NCBI RefSeq assembly: GCF_040958095.1
Contig: NC_091193.1
Location: forward strand, 37,855,886 to 37,919,885
DNA length: 64,000 bases
Reading direction: 5' to 3'
Source of the DNA: Procambarus clarkii
Taxonomy: Eukaryota > Arthropoda > Malacostraca > Decapoda > Cambaridae
The position numbers and the translations under genes were made by a program. The notes beneath the pieces are model-generated. The model did not search any database. It had not been told where the DNA came from and saw nothing but the letters and a program-made list of their open reading frames with translations. The first letter of the stretch is position 1. Each line of letters opens with the position of its first letter. Below are positions 1 to 11,248 of the stretch, in pieces.

Positions 1-465
1 CTGTAGAGGGGTGTGACGGTGGGGCTGTAGAGGGTGTGTGACGGTGGGGCTGTAGAGGGGTGTGACGGTGGGGCTGTAGAGGGTGTGTAACGGTGGGGCT
101 GTAGAGGGTGTGTGACGGTGGAGCTGTAGAGGTGGTGTGACGGTGGGGCTGTAGAGGGTGTGTGACGGTGGGGCTGTAGAGGGGTGTGACGGTGGGGCTG
201 TAGAGGGTGTGTGATGGTGGGGCTGTAGAGGGGTGTGACGGTGGGGCTGTAGAGGGGTGTGACGGTGGGGCTGTAGAGGGTGTGTGATGGTGGGGCTGTA
301 GAGGGGTGTGACGGTGGGGCTGTAGAGGGTGTGTGACGGTGGGGCTGTAGAGGATGTGTGACGGTGGGGCTGTAGAGGGGGTATGACGGTGGGGCTGTAG
401 AGGGGGTATGACGGTGGGGCTGTAGAGGGGGGTATGACGGTGGGGCTGTAGAGGGGTGTGACAGG
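1..465. repeat. Minisatellite, 24/25-bp unit
   Basis: Tandem copies of a G-rich unit built on CTGTAGAGGGGTGTGACGGT followed by GGGG. There are about 19 copies. Units alternate between 24 and 25 bases because the run after GTAGAGG is either GGTGTG or GTGTGTG. The array is cut by the window edge on the left and ends in a G-rich tail near 470. Confidence 0.95.
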
Positions 466-507
466 GGGGAGGGGGGAACCCAAGAATAATAGAAAGAAGA
501 ATTTCGA

Positions 508-3500
508 ATGTGTGGGGGAGTAAGAGGGGAGATGTGTGGGGGAGTTAGAGGGGAGATGTGTGGGCGAGTAAGAGGGGAGATGTGTGGGGGAGTAAGAGGG
601 GAGATGTGTGGGGGAGTTAGAGGGGAGATGTGTGGGGGAGTTAGAGGGGAGATGTGTGGGGGAGTTAGAGGGGAGATGTGTGGGGGAGTAAGAGGGGAGA
701 TGTGTGGGGGAGTAAGAGGGGAGATGTGTGGGGGAGTTAGAGGGAAGATGTGTGGGGGAGTTAGAGGGGAGATGTGTGGGGGAGTTAGAGGGGAGATGTG
801 TGGGGGAGTAAGAGGGGAGATGTGTGGGGGAGTTAGAGGGGAGATGTGTGGGGGAGTTAGAGGGGAGATGTGTGGGGGAGTTAGAGGGGAGATGTGTGGG
901 GGAGTTAGAGGGGAGATGTGTGGGGAGTTAGAGGGGAGATTTGTGGGGGAGTAAGAGGGGAGATGTGTGGGGTAGTAAGAGGGGAGATGTGTGGGGGAGT
1001 AAGAGGGGAGATGTGTGAGGGAGTAAGAGGGGAGATGTGTGGGGGAGTAAGAGGGGAGATGTGTGGGGGAGTAAGAGGGGAGATGTGTGGGGGAGTTAGA
1101 GGGGAGATGTGTGGGGGAGTTTGAGGGGAGATGTGTGGGGGAGTTAGAGGGGAGATGTGTGGGGGGAGTTAGAAGGGGAGATGTGTGGGGGAGTTAGAGG
1201 GGAGATGTGTGGGGGAGTAAGAGGGGAGATGTGTGGGGGAGTTAGAGGGGAGATGTGTGGGGGAGTTAGAGGAGAGATGTGTGGGGGAGTAAGAGGGGAG
1301 ATGTGTGGGGGAGTTAGAGGGGAGATGTGTGGGGGAGTTAGAGGGGAGATGTGTGGGGAAGTTAGAGGGGAGATGTGTGGGGGAGTTAGAGGGGAGATGT
1401 GTGGGGGAGTAAGAGGGGAGATGTGTGGGGGAGTAAGAGGGGAGATGTGTGGGGGAGTAAGAGGGGAGATGGGTGGGGGAGTAAGAGGGGAGATGTGTGG
1501 GGGAGTAAGAGGGGAGATGTGTAGGGGAGTAAGAGGGGAGATGTGTGGGGGAGTAAGAGGGGAGATGTGTGGGGGAGTAAGAGGGGAGATGTGTGGGGGA
1601 GTAAGAGGGGAGATGTGTGGGGGAGTAAGAGGGGAGATGTGTGGGGGAGTAGGAGGGGAGAAGTGTAGGGGAGTAAGAGGGGAGATGTGTGGGGGAGTAA
1701 GAGGGGAGATGTGTGGGGGAGTAAGAGGGGAGATGTGTGGGGGAGTTAGAGGGGAGATGTGTGGGGGAGTAAGAGGGGAGATGTGTGGGGGAGTAAGAGG
1801 GGAGATGTGTGGGAGAGTTTGAGGGGAGATGTGTGGGGGAGTTAGAGGAGAGATGTGTGGGGGAGTTAGAGGGGAGATGTGTGGGGGAGTTAGAGGGGAG
1901 ATGTGTGGGGGAGTTAGAGGGGAGATGTGTGGGAGAGTTAGAGGGGAGATGTGTGGGAGAGTTAGAGGAGAGATGTGTGGGGGGAGTAAGAGGGAGATGT
2001 GTGGGAGAGTTAGAGGGGAGATGTGTGGGGGAGTTAGAGGGGAGATGTGTGGGGAGTTAGAGGGGAGATGTGTGGGGGGAGTTAGAGGGGAGATATGTGG
2101 GGGAGTAAGAGGGGAGATATGTGGGGGAGTTAGAGGGGAGATGTGTGGGGGAGTTAGAGGGGAGATGTGTGGGGGAGTTAGAGGGGAGATGTGTGGGGGA
2201 GTTAGAGGGGAGATGTGTGGGGGAGTTAGAGGGGAGATGTGTGGGGGAGTTAGAGGGGAGATGTGTGGGGGAGTTAGAGGGGAGATATGTGGGGGAGTAA
2301 GAGGGGAGATATGTGGGGGAGTTAGAGGGGAGATGTGGTGGGGGAGTTAGAGGGGAGATGTGTGGGGGAGTTAGAGGGGAGATGTGTGGGGGGAGTTAGA
2401 AGGGAGATGTGTGGGGAGTTAGAGGGGAGATGTGTGGGGGAGTAAGAGGGGAGATGTGTGGGGGAGTTAGAGGAGAGATGTGTGGGGGAGTAAGAGGGGA
2501 GATGTGTGGGGGAGTAGAGGGGAGATGTGTGGGGGAGTTAGAGGGGAGATGTGTGGGGGAGTTAGAGGGGAGATGTGTGGGGAGTTAGAGGGGAGATGTG
2601 TGGGGGAGTAAGAGGGGAGATGTGTGGGGGAGTAAGAGGGGAGATGTGTGGGGGAGTAAGAGGGGAGATGTGTGGGGGAGTAAGAGGGGAGATGTGTGGG
2701 GGAGTAAGAGGGGAGATGTGTAGGGGAGTAAGAGGGGAGATGTGTGGGGGAGTAAGAGGGGAGATGTGTGGGGGAGTAAGAGGGGAGATGTGTGGGGGAG
2801 TAAGAGGGGAGATGTGTGGGGGAGTAAGAGGGGAGATGTGTGGGGGAGTAAGAGGGGAGAAGTGTAGGGGAGTAAGAGGGGAGATGTGTGGGGGAGTAAG
2901 AGGGGAGATGTGTGGGGGAGTAAGAGGGGAGATGTGTGGGGGAGTTAGAGGGGAGATGTGTGGGGGAGTAAGAAGGGAGATGTGTGGGGGAGTAAGAGGG
3001 GAGATGTGTGGGAGAGTTTGAGGGGAGATGTGTGGGGGAGTTAGAGGAGAGATGTGTGGGGGAGTTAGAGGGGAGATGTGTGGGGGAGTTAGAGGGGAGA
3101 TGTGTGGGGGAGTTAGAGGGGAGATGTGTGGGAGAGTTAGAGGGGAGATGTGTGGGAGAGTTAGAGGAGAGATGTGTGGGGGAGTAAGAGGGGAGATGTG
3201 TGGGAGAGTTAGAGGGGAGATGTGTGGGGGAGTTAGAGGGGAGATGTGTGGGGAGTTAGAGGGGAGATGTGTGGGGGAGTTAGAGGGGAGATGTGTGGGG
3301 AGTTAGAGGGGAGATGTGTGGGGGAGTTAGAGGGGAGATATGTGGGGGAGTAAGAGGGGAGATATGTGGGGGAGTTAGAGGGGAGATGTGTGGGGGAGTT
3401 AGAGGGGAGATGTGTGGGGGAGTTAGAGGGGAGATGTGTGGGGGAGTTAGAGGGGAGATGTGTGGGGGAGTTAGAGGGGAGATGTGTGGGGGAGTTAGAG

Positions 3501-3566
3501 GGGAGATGTGTGGGGGAGTTAGAGGGGAGATGTGTGGGGGAGTTAGAGGGGAGATGTGTGGTGAGA
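508..3566. repeat. Minisatellite, 24-bp unit, about 127 copies
   Basis: The unit is GAGATGTGTGGGGGAGT followed by TAGAGGG or AAGAGGG. The period is 24, divisible by three, so one frame stays open and reads as an eight-residue repeat (MCGGVRGE). This is a property of the array, not evidence of a gene. Occasional one-base length changes break the frame into many short pieces. Most copies differ only at the T/A after GGGAGT. Rare variants such as AAGTGTAGG and GAGAGTTTG occur twice at the same spacing, marking an internal duplication. Confidence 0.95.
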
Positions 3567-3855
3567 TAAATCAATTTTCTGAATGAAACTTAAAATTATT
3601 GCTCCCAAAACAAACAAACAAACATCCAACACTCGTACAAAAGTCATATAAATGTAAGATGACTCAGGTATGAGGAGGTGAGTGGCAGCGTCGGCGGGGT
3701 GTTCACAGCTCAGTATGAACACCTCCCAGTAATAGGTGACCAGGTGACCCCTAACGCCAGGCCATTAAATATTGAGGAAACCACCAAGTAATAAAGCAAC
3801 TAGCATTACTAGACGATAGTAAAGTTAATGGACCAGGGTAAGTGTACTATCAGGA
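3567..3855. other. Non-repetitive stretch, no gene seen
   Basis: Unique-looking sequence between the 24-bp array and a SINE. It contains a short AAACA-rich run near 3610. No coding signal stands out. Confidence 0.5.
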
Positions 3856-3857
3856 GA

Positions 3858-4020
3858 GAGCACCAAGTCATCGTGACTATAGCACTTGGAAGGGATCAGG
3901 ATAAGGATTAGGGATGGGACGGGGGAAAGGAATGGTGCCCATCCACTTGGACGGTCGCGGATTGAACGCCGACCTGCATGAAGCGTGACCGTCGCTCTAC
4001 CGTCCAGCACAAGTCGCTTG
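3858..4020 (-). mobile_element. tRNA-derived SINE, family A
   Basis: Read on the minus strand, the element starts with a tRNA-like head. A box A-like GACGGTAGAGCGAC lies at 3991-4004 and a box B-like GCGTTCAATCCGC at about 3957-3969. A body runs down to the GATCCCTTCCAAGTGCTATA stretch near 3880. A second copy with the same head and body lies at 11088-11248. The two-box spacing fits an internal RNA polymerase III promoter. The tRNA of origin was not determined. Confidence 0.75.
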
Positions 4021-4082
4021 GCGGAGCTGCCACTGAGTAGCTTCAATGACAAGGTCCTTGCCATTTAAGCTCAGGGGCCAGA

Positions 4083-5300
4083 TAAAGGATCACCTTGGAT
4101 CATTAATGAAGAGGCACAGTCACTCAGCGTTCATCATGCACTATTCTTTAATGAGTCACTTACAAAGGGAAAATTGTCCAGCTGCTGGTAAGAGGCAAAT
4201 GTGGGAGCTACAAAGAGGGAGATAGAGAAGAGGCACTTATCTACAGACCAGTGTCAGTCACTAACCTCTCCGGCAAAGTACTCGAAAGAATAATAATGTT
4301 AATTAAGTTTGTACGCAAACATCAACAAGGCTTTACGGAAGGGAAATCTTGACTACGAATCGACTCGAGTTATGTGATAAGGTAAACAAAGTAAGGCAAG
4401 ACAGAGAAGGTTGGGCAGAGAGCGTGGTTCTCGACTACTAAAATGCCGTTGATACAGTGTATCGCACAAAAGATTACTATACAAACTTGAGAGGCAGTCA
4501 GGAGTAGTAAGCGGAAGAGCACTGACACAGGCAAGGAATTACCTAACTGACTGGAGTCAGAGAGTGACGGTGTTGGGCGAGAAATCCGACTGGAGTAAGA
4601 TAACAACCAGACTACCTCAAGGATCGGTCCAGGGACCCATACACCAGCAAGTGTAAGATGGTGGAAATGGGAACAGGAGCCAAGGGACCGAAGGGGCAGT
4701 AAACGATGAAGGGAAACTGCCTCCTCATAACGACTAGTGAGAGACATGGGAGTGGACATCACACTAAACATAACTCCAAAGGCTCGTGAAAAATAGGATA
4801 ACATCAGCACCTTAACCCTAGCGAAAGTTAGAACTTCCTTCAGGAACTTAATGGAGAATTTTAGATCGTTCAACACTGCCAATGTGACACCAGAATTAGA
4901 AAATGCCGCCCCCCTCCTAAAAATACATTTAAAGAAACTCGAAAAGGTCTAGAAATTTGCAACGAGACTTGTTAGAAAATTGCGAGGGATGAGTTATGAG
5001 AGACTAAAGGAATTAAACCTAATGACTCTAGAATGGATGAGGGAGAAGACATGATAGAGACATAATAAATACTTAGGTGGATTTCTCAAAGTGGAAAAAA
5101 ACGAGGAAATGTTCATAATGAATCCCAGTAGAGCAAGAGAACACGAACGGAAACTTGAGCCTCAGATGTGTCATTAAGATGTTAACAAGTTTCCCTTCAG
5201 AGTAAGAGAGGAGATATGGAACTAAGTAAAGAGTTTGGTTGTATAACCAAACACCATTCATGGCTTTAAAATTAGTTATGATATGGAAATATGTAAGACG
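4083..5300 (+). mobile_element. Degenerate LINE reverse transcriptase fragment
   Basis: Plus-strand translation, switching frames, gives recognisable pieces of a non-LTR reverse transcriptase. In order they are: IYRPVSVTNLSGKVLERII (about 4236-4295), the finger/palm entry; TTRLPQGSVQGP (about 4606-4640), the motif before the catalytic YADD; then MGVDIT with a following thumb (about 4748-5000) containing KFATRLVRKLRGMSYERLKE and LNLMTL; then the C-terminal end near 5290 (HGFKI). The catalytic Asp-Asp block between PQGS and MGVDIT is missing, so there is an internal deletion. Many stops and frame changes show a long-dead copy. The thumb matches the better-kept copy at 60258-60859. Confidence 0.75.
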
Positions 5301-5497
5301 ACATTGCCTTAGACAACCGGATAGAAAAGCGGAGTCCGAGAGCTGGAGCTCGATGCTGCAAGCACAAAAAGATTCGTACGCACACTCGATGGCTCCAGTG
5401 GGACTGAAAATAGCTTCAAGTAATGATATTATTGTCTGATACATTTAAAACTAGAAGAACACCTTATTATGTACTTCACTGTGTCTCTTACGACCGA
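5301..5497. other. No gene seen
   Basis: Short unique stretch after the LINE fragment. Nothing recognisable. Confidence 0.4.
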
Positions 5498-5523
5498 GGA
5501 GAGAGAGAGAGAGAGAGAGAGAG
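5498..5523. repeat. (GA)n microsatellite
   Basis: Uninterrupted GA dinucleotides, about 12 units. Confidence 0.9.
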
Positions 5524-5635
5524 TTCCCTGTCTTCTGGAGTTATCATACCGCACACAATATATGTGTGTCTAACTTAACAGCTCGTCAACTTAACGAGCC
5601 TTTATGATTGAAAGTTAACAATGTATCATTCGAGA

Positions 5636-6130
5636 GGACAGGTTGCACAGAGAGATTGACAGGTTGCCCAGACAGACTGACAGGTTGCACAGAGACTGAC
5701 AGGTTGCCCAGACAGACTGACAGGTTGCCCAGACAGACTGACAGGTTGCCCAGACAGACTGACAGGTTGCACAGAGACTGACAGGTTGCCCAGACAGACT
5801 GACAGGTTGCACAGAGAGATTGACAGGTTGCACAGAGACTGACAGGTTGCCCAGACAGACTGACAGGTTGCACAGAGACTGACAGGTTGCCCAGACAGAC
5901 TGACAGGTTGCCCAGACAGACTGACAGGTTGCACAGAGACTGACAGGTTGCCCAGACAGACTGACAGGTTGCCCAGACAGACTGACAGGTTACACAGAGA
6001 CTGACAGGTTGCCCAGACAGACTGACAGGTTGCCCAGACAGACTGACAGGTTGCCCAGACAGAATGACAGGTTGCACAGAGACTGACAGGTTGCCCAGAG
6101 AGACTGACAGGTTGCACAGAGAGACTGAGA
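5636..6130. repeat. Minisatellite with two unit types, 21 and 19 bp
   Basis: Two related units are mixed. One is GACAGGTTGCCCAGACAGAC plus T (21 bp). The other is GACAGGTTGCACAGAGACT (19 bp). There are about 24 units. The 19-bp type returns every two to four units, giving an irregular higher-order pattern. Minus-strand open frames here (QPVSLSG, CNLSVCLG) come only from the repeat. Confidence 0.95.
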
Positions 6131-6300
6131 GAGAAAATGATTATTACATAAATATCGACACACAAAGTTTCGCTGAATATTTTATAAAGTTATTTTTTAT
6201 AATAAAAAATAACAAATAAAAAAAATATCATATATAAATTTGTTTAAATGTTTTTTATATTTTATAAAAAATAAAAATAATAAAAATAATAAAACAGAAA
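6131..6300. other. AT-rich spacer
   Basis: Very AT-rich sequence with runs of A and TTTTTTATA. There is a partial inverted repeat around 6190-6215 (TTTTTTATAATAAAAAATAA). No gene is seen. Confidence 0.6.
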
Positions 6301-6358
6301 GAGAAACACCCAACAACAACAGCTTAAGCTGAGCCGTAAATATTCAGCTTTGTTTTTG

Positions 6359-6511
6359 GTGAGACCTTCTCGGGAGCTTCAGTAATAACGCTCACACATA
6401 ACACACCACGTGAGACCTTCTCGGGAGCTTCAGTAATAACGCTCACACATAACACACCACGTGAGACCTTCTCGGGAGCTTCAGTAATAACGCTCACACA
6501 TAACACACCAC
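6359..6511. repeat. Three exact tandem copies of a 51-bp unit
   Basis: Each unit starts GTGAGACCTTCTCGGGAGCT and ends CATAACACACCAC. The three copies are identical as far as I can read, 153 bases in total. The junction between units forms CACGTG. Confidence 0.95.
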
Positions 6512-7091
6512 GTGCTTTGTGGCTCATAAATTAACACAAGTAAATATACATAAAACTCAGAGCCACGACAGGCCAGGATATAATTAAATCTAATTTCATC
6601 CGTTAATATGTTTTCTTATCCGGCGTTAGTTAAATAACACATGCCATGTGGTTGTTATCACCTTCCGGATAAAAAAGTCTGTCAGTTCGGATGTAAATGT
6701 GGTGAAACGTCTTGGGAAGCCTTAACAAATTATTATTATTACGATGAATGAGTGACAGCTGGCCGAGAGTTATCACATCTTAAAGCAACTGGTGGCTTTG
6801 TTTTGGGTTTTACTGTCATGAAAGAGAGCGGAAATTTGACTGTCAAGGGAGAGACAGGAGAAATTATACTGTTAAAGAAAAGACAAAGAAATTGTTCTGT
6901 CAAGGATGAAACAGATTAAATTTAAGTAAGAACTTGGCAACACACGAATTAAGAAAACATCACAGGGCTTATTGACCAACACGAGGCAGCTCCTATATAG
7001 ATCCACCCAAACTCATTCTTGTATATGGAAAAATCTTTGGTTCAGGACGATGAGGCAGAACCAAAGTTCTTTGTTAACCTGGATGTTGGTT
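6512..7091. other. No gene seen
   Basis: Moderately AT-rich unique sequence. Two phrases recur around 6818-6915: CTGTCAAGG at 6840 and 6898, and TACTGTTAAAG near 6868. This is too short to call a repeat family. Confidence 0.4.
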
Positions 7092-7290
7092 CACACCCCC
7101 CGTCCTGGGGTTCCCAGGATGGTGGTACTACCCCCCCCCGTCCTGGGGTACCCTGGAAGGTGGTTCTACCCCATCGTTCTGGGGTACCCTGGATGGTGGT
7201 TCTACCCCCGCGTCCTGGGGTACCCTGGATGGTGGTTCTACCCCACCGTCCTGGGGTACCCAGGATGGTGGTTCTACCCCCCCCCTCCCA
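7092..7290. repeat. Minisatellite, about 36-bp unit, about 5 copies
   Basis: The unit is CCTGGGGTACCCTGGATGG followed by TGGTTCTACCCC and a variable C run. Length changes are confined to the C run. The apparent proline/glycine/valine peptide (PGVPWMVVLP) is a repeat by-product. Confidence 0.9.
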
Positions 7291-7318
7291 TCTGGGGAGC
7301 ATGGTCTGAAGGGGGACC

Positions 7319-8211
7319 TTACTGTCTGGGGAGGTGCAAGTGATTGGTGGGGGATGGCTGAGGGGTTGGTTGGTGGAAGGCTTCTGTTACAATCCTCCCT
7401 GGGGACGGTGGTCTGCTGGTGGGGGGATTCCCACTCCCTTCTGAGGTTCCTGGAGACACTGAGCTGAGACCTGTGGCTCCCATATCCCCACCCCTTTCTC
7501 TGCGTCTCCTTCTTGTTTCTGCAGCCTTCCTTCTCTTCTCCCTTGTCATGTCCCTTTGCAGAAAGACGTCCTCGTATCCCCCTAACCTCACAAGTCTGCT
7601 CTTCCTGGATAGGATTTTCTCCCTTGTTGCCTCGTTCGTGAGCACTATCTTATCAATCGTTTCCTTTCCCTCTTGTAGATGCCCAGCCTGAAAACCTTCT
7701 CTATGTTTCCATCTACCTCTTCCATATCCAGTCCCTCCAAGATCTCTGTCATGGTTGCTCGGTCCCTCCTTCTCCACTCCTCCCGATTGGATCCCTCTGG
7801 TACCTGTACTCCTACAACTATAATTGTTCGTTTCCTTTCCAGCATTTGTTCAGTGCATTTTGCAGCTTCCTGTGAGGTAGCTGCTTTCATAGCTGCTGTC
7901 TCTAAAGCGGCCTTGGCACTCAGACTGTTCTGCAGTATTTCTGCAAAAAAGAGTCCCCCTGGGAGGAGCCATCCATCAGCTTCGTCCCCTGTTTCCAGGA
8001 GGTTGCATACCCCGTGCTGGTTTGAATTCTGATTTTCCCCGAGTCTCTTTATCTCCTCTCTGGCTTCCTCTAACTCACTCCTTTGGTTCTGTATTAATGT
8101 TTGCATTGCCTGCAAGTCTCTGCCAAATCCCCCTAATGTCTGTTTGAGCCATTCAAAAATAGTATCCACCACCCTCCCCTGTCCCTGTATTTGGTGATGT
8201 CCCTCCATCAT
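7319..8211 (-). pseudogene. LINE ORF1 (nucleic-acid-binding protein), frameshifted
   Basis: Read on the minus strand from a Met-Met start at about 8211. The N-terminal part has a likely coiled coil (SELEEAREEIKRLGENQ). It is followed by an Ala/Glu-rich helix (AAMKAATSQEAAKCTEQML), then ERKRTIIVVGVQVPEG and GNIEKVFRLGIYKRERKRL. The reading then moves to another frame near 7650 and continues IVLTNEATREKILSRKSRL and a basic stretch (TREKRRKAAETRRRRRERGG), ending in a Pro/Ser-rich tail near 7319. The order (coiled coil, RRM-like middle, basic tail) fits ORF1 of CR1/Jockey-type LINEs, which coats the element RNA. A second copy lies at 14110-15178. I see no ORF2 next to this copy. Confidence 0.75.
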
Positions 8212-8229
8212 TTTCCCTGGCTGAGTGAT

Positions 8230-8660
8230 AAAAACGTCCTGGCTTTTTCTTGTGCGCGTGTTTGTGTATATGAGTGTGTTTGTTATATGTGTGTGTTTGT
8301 GCGTGTGTGTGCAAGTGCGTGCATGTTGGCTTGTGTGTGTGTGTGTGTGTTTGTAGGGGAGGGGACGCCTGGGAAACTGGGGAGGGGGGGTTGGAGGGGG
8401 CGGAGATGTCACTTCAGGTCAGGTGGTCAGATAGTGGGAGGGAGTCCCGCTGTGTGGGAGGGGTTTGGGTGTAGGGGGGGGGGAATCTGGCATGCTACAG
8501 AGGCAGTGTGAAAAGGGGGGGGGTGATGTGTGTGTGTATTTCTGGTCAGTTGTAGGGGGAAGTGGGAGTGGGGGGGGGAGTATTTTGTTAGAGTGAGTTG
8601 GGGAGCGTGCGTGTGTGCTTGCGTGCGTGCGTGAGTGCGCGTGTGTGCGTGTGCGTGCGG
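8230..8660. repeat. GT-rich low-complexity region
   Basis: Interrupted (GT)n tracts (8256-8352 and 8606-8660) separated by G-rich sequence with long G runs (8475-8484, 8514-8522, 8570-8578). It directly follows the start of the minus-strand LINE ORF1. No gene is seen. Confidence 0.85.
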
Positions 8661-9034
8661 AGTATGTGTATGGGGGAGGTTAGAGGTAGAGATATTGGGA
8701 GAAAAGGGGGAGAGGCACAGAAGAGAACTATTTGTGTATGCTTAGGGGGAAGGAGGGGGAGGAGGAGGAGAGTGATAGATAGGAGGTATGGTCAGTTGTC
8801 CCACAGTTGTCAACTAAGTGTCAAAGGCCGCTATCTAGCCGGTTCCCATGCATGGGGGAGGGGGAGGAGGGTTTCGAGAAAGATGGGGTGGGAAAGAGGG
8901 GGAGGGGTGGGGGGTTATCCCGTGACTGGAGTGATGTTTTACATAAGTAAAAACGTTTCGTATTTTGATTTACTCCATCGCTTTACTGTGTGTGTTTGCT
9001 TGTGTATGTGTTTGCTGTGCATGTGCGTGTCACG
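8661..9034. other. G-rich spacer, no gene seen
   Basis: Purine-rich, G-heavy sequence to about 8920, then a short unique stretch and an interrupted GT tract at 8988-9030. Nothing recognisable. Confidence 0.5.
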
Positions 9035-9039
9035 AGGGT

Positions 9040-9290
9040 CTCCAATGTGTCACACATCTACCCGGAATGAGCCACTTTGAGAGTCTAAATATATATGATA
9101 AACTGAACAAGATTTCTCTTATGATTGACCTGACTGTACATCAGTTAACTGACAGAAGCAGGCAGTACTCACCGGCCAACACCGTCCCGCTCACACTACC
9201 AGGTGAGTTTATAATGATGTCCTTATGTCGAGGTCCTCGGTGGATTCGTCGTCTCTCCACGTGGTGTGGAGTCCCACTCTTCCACTGAGT
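9040..9290 (+). repeat. Dispersed repeat, copy 1
   Basis: Shares ordered blocks with 17945-18170: CCGGAATGAGCCACT, then CTAAATAT, then AGGTGAG with GATGTCC and TATG. The identity is patchy but colinear over about 230 bases, so the two are copies of one old dispersed sequence. The family is not recognised. Confidence 0.5.
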
Positions 9291-9643
9291 GTCAGTGGAC
9301 CGGTCCTGCTGGGTGTTTCAGTTTGCTGTATCCTTTCGCCTGTTGTGTTACCGTTCACTAATTTACTGTATCACTGTTCACTATATTCGAAGTACACCTT
9401 GATACAAATATGTAAACATCGGCCTCGTGGCCCTTTGCTCCCCACGTGGCCTGGAGCTGTGATTATTATGTTTAACACAAAAGTTCTAGTGATATCACTG
9501 TGTTTATTTTTTCTATGTGCGGTTATACACTTTGTGATATCCCAGTTCTGTATCAATCACTGTGAACCTAAGAAGCCCGATTTTATGGACGATTAATGCG
9601 GAGCCTCAAGCCCTCGACCCTCCCACACGGCTGCCTCGACCCG

Positions 9644-9645
<2 letters not shown>
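9291..9645. other. No gene seen
   Basis: Unique sequence. A hydrophobic 123-codon plus-strand open frame (9225-9596) crosses it, but it has no recognisable domain and starts inside a dispersed repeat, so it is not called as a gene. Confidence 0.4.

Positions 9646-9688
<43 letters not shown>
9646..9688. repeat. (GT)n microsatellite
   Basis: About 20 GT units. On the minus strand this is the (AC)n that follows a LINE 3' end. Confidence 0.95.
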
Positions 9689-9690
<2 letters not shown>

Positions 9691-9772
9691 CACCTAGTTG
9701 TATTCACCTTGTTGTGTTTGCGGGGGTTGAGCTTTGCTCTTTCGGCCCGCCTCTCAACTGTCAATCAACTGT
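9689..9772 (-). mobile_element. LINE 3' end, short fragment
   Basis: On the minus strand this reads TTGAGAGGCGGGCCGAAAGA, then GCAAAGCTCAACC and CAACTAGGTGAACAC, leading into (AC)n. The same terminal phrase closes the LINE copies near 60890-60950 and 15890-15960. Only the last ~85 bases are present. Confidence 0.75.
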
Positions 9773-9791
9773 TAACTACTTTTTTTTTCTC

Positions 9792-9990
9792 ACACCACAC
9801 CACACACACACACACACCCCAGGAAGCAGCCCGTGGCAGCTGACTAACTCTCAGATACCTGTTTACTGCTAGGTAACAGGGGCATTCAGAGTGAAAGAAA
9901 CTTTGCCCATTTGTTCCTGCCTCGCGCGGGAATCGAACCCGCCCCACAGAATTATGAGCCCTGCGCGCTATCCACCAGGCTACGAGGCCC
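9792..9990 (-). mobile_element. tRNA-derived SINE, family B, with (CA)n tail
   Basis: On the minus strand the head contains a box A-like TAGCCTGGTGGATAGCGCGC (9963-9982) and a box B GGTTCGATTCC (about 9929-9940). The body includes AAGTTTCTTTCAC and CTGTTACCTAGCAGTAAACA and ends in CTGCTTCCTGGGGTGTGTG. A poly-purine/CA tail lies at 9792-9818. The same body occurs at 28403-28634. Confidence 0.85.
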
Positions 9991-10009
9991 CCCCCCCAAG
10001 GCTTCGAGG

Positions 10010-10031
10010 CTGTGTGTGTGTGTGTGTGTGC
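10010..10031. repeat. (GT)n microsatellite
   Basis: Short GT run directly after the SINE head and a C run. Confidence 0.9.
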
Positions 10032-10139
10032 GCTTTCCTAACATCAGTTAAGAGTGTGTACGGGGGAGGGAGTGATGATGCGCTCTGTATGCACTATCTA
10101 TCTGTATGTCTATCTATCTATCTACACTCTTGTATCTTT

Positions 10140-10850
10140 TTGCGTTACAATTTAAATATTTTGGTCGAATCTGGCTTTAAAGTCGTGGGAGAAGGTGGCT
10201 TCTATAACTTCTTTCAATGAAATACATTTGCTGAATATCCGTGAAGGATACCAGTATTTTCTTATCTTTCTTTGACTTCTTTACAATTCCAGTTTCCGCC
10301 TCTGTTCTCTTGCCATACTTTCTCCATATATGGAGACCTTTGATGTCCCCCTTGTGTATTCCCTTCCATATTATGTATGTTGCGGTCGTATCCCTTTTCT
10401 TTCTTATCTCCTCTTGGGTTGTGAGATTTAGTTCCCTAAACTTATTCTTAAAGCTTAGTTATTGCAAAAATATGTTTTTGCAAACCTGTGTTTTGTTTTA
10501 ATTTTTTTCTTGCAATTCATTGTACCGAGTTCAAAACGGTGCTCTGTTAATGCGTTTGTTAATCTAAAATAGGCTGTATTAATTGTTTATAAGCCTCCTA
10601 ATTTATGGTTTTAAATGTCTTTCTAATGTTGGCTAGCTCACCATGTGATAACGATATTATCCTGTTTATAGGTGGCACTGAGGTTGTTGTGGCATTATAT
10701 CTATCTCAGAATCTTTTTCTTATTTTTCGATTCCTGCAGTTGGCTTTCCATTATGGTATAAATATATTTGGGTCTACATTCTTCCTTTCCCATCTTCATT
10801 ACCTTACAGTAGTTGGAAAAGAATTCTAGCGAAATCATTCATGCTCACTT
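10140..10850 (-). mobile_element. Degenerate LINE reverse transcriptase thumb
   Basis: Minus-strand translation from about 10830 gives YCKVMKMGKEECRPKYIYT, matching the conserved KCKVM block that follows the catalytic centre of CR1/Jockey-like reverse transcriptases. It continues with ESQLQESKNKKKILR, then a thumb-like ANIRKTFKT near 10610. A decayed REEIRK block and DFKARFDQNI follow near 10160-10180, the usual C-terminal end. Several frame changes and stops mark an old copy. It is more diverged from the 60.3-kb copy than the 16-kb copy is. Confidence 0.65.
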
Positions 10851-11087
10851 CTGGAGTTTGTTAGTCTCTATTTTCTTCAGTGTTACTTATTTTTGGACGA
10901 TAGTTCGACGCAAGTGATGTATCGTTCCTCTTATAATCAGCCCCACATTGGAGTTCCTCAGGACACTTTTTCAGGGCATGTTGCCCCTCCTGCTTTCTCT
11001 CATACCAAATCTTCAGATCTTATTTCACCATCTCGTCCTCCAAGAATTCATCAGGAACAGGGAAGGAAAGGGGAACCATCTGGGAAA

Positions 11088-11248
11088 AGCACCACGCTAT
11101 TATGATTATATTGCACCTGGAAGGGATCAGGATATGGCTTTGGGATGGGATGGGGGATAGAATAGTGCCGAACCACTTGGACGGTCGGGGATTGAACGCC
11201 GACCTGCATGAAGCGAATCATTTTCTCTACCGTTCAGCCCAAGTGGCA
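11088..11248 (-). mobile_element. tRNA-derived SINE, family A, second copy
   Basis: Same layout as the copy at 3858-4020. On the minus strand it reads CTTGGGCTGAACGGTAGAG, then GCAGGTCGGCGTTCAATCCC with CGACCGTCCAAGTGG, and ends near GATCCCTTCCAGGTGC. Its box B is closer to consensus than in the first copy. Confidence 0.8.

Noticed and set aside
10241-10829. Two hydrophobic plus-strand frames resembling small membrane proteins
   Set aside because: They are antisense shadows of a decayed minus-strand LINE reverse transcriptase.
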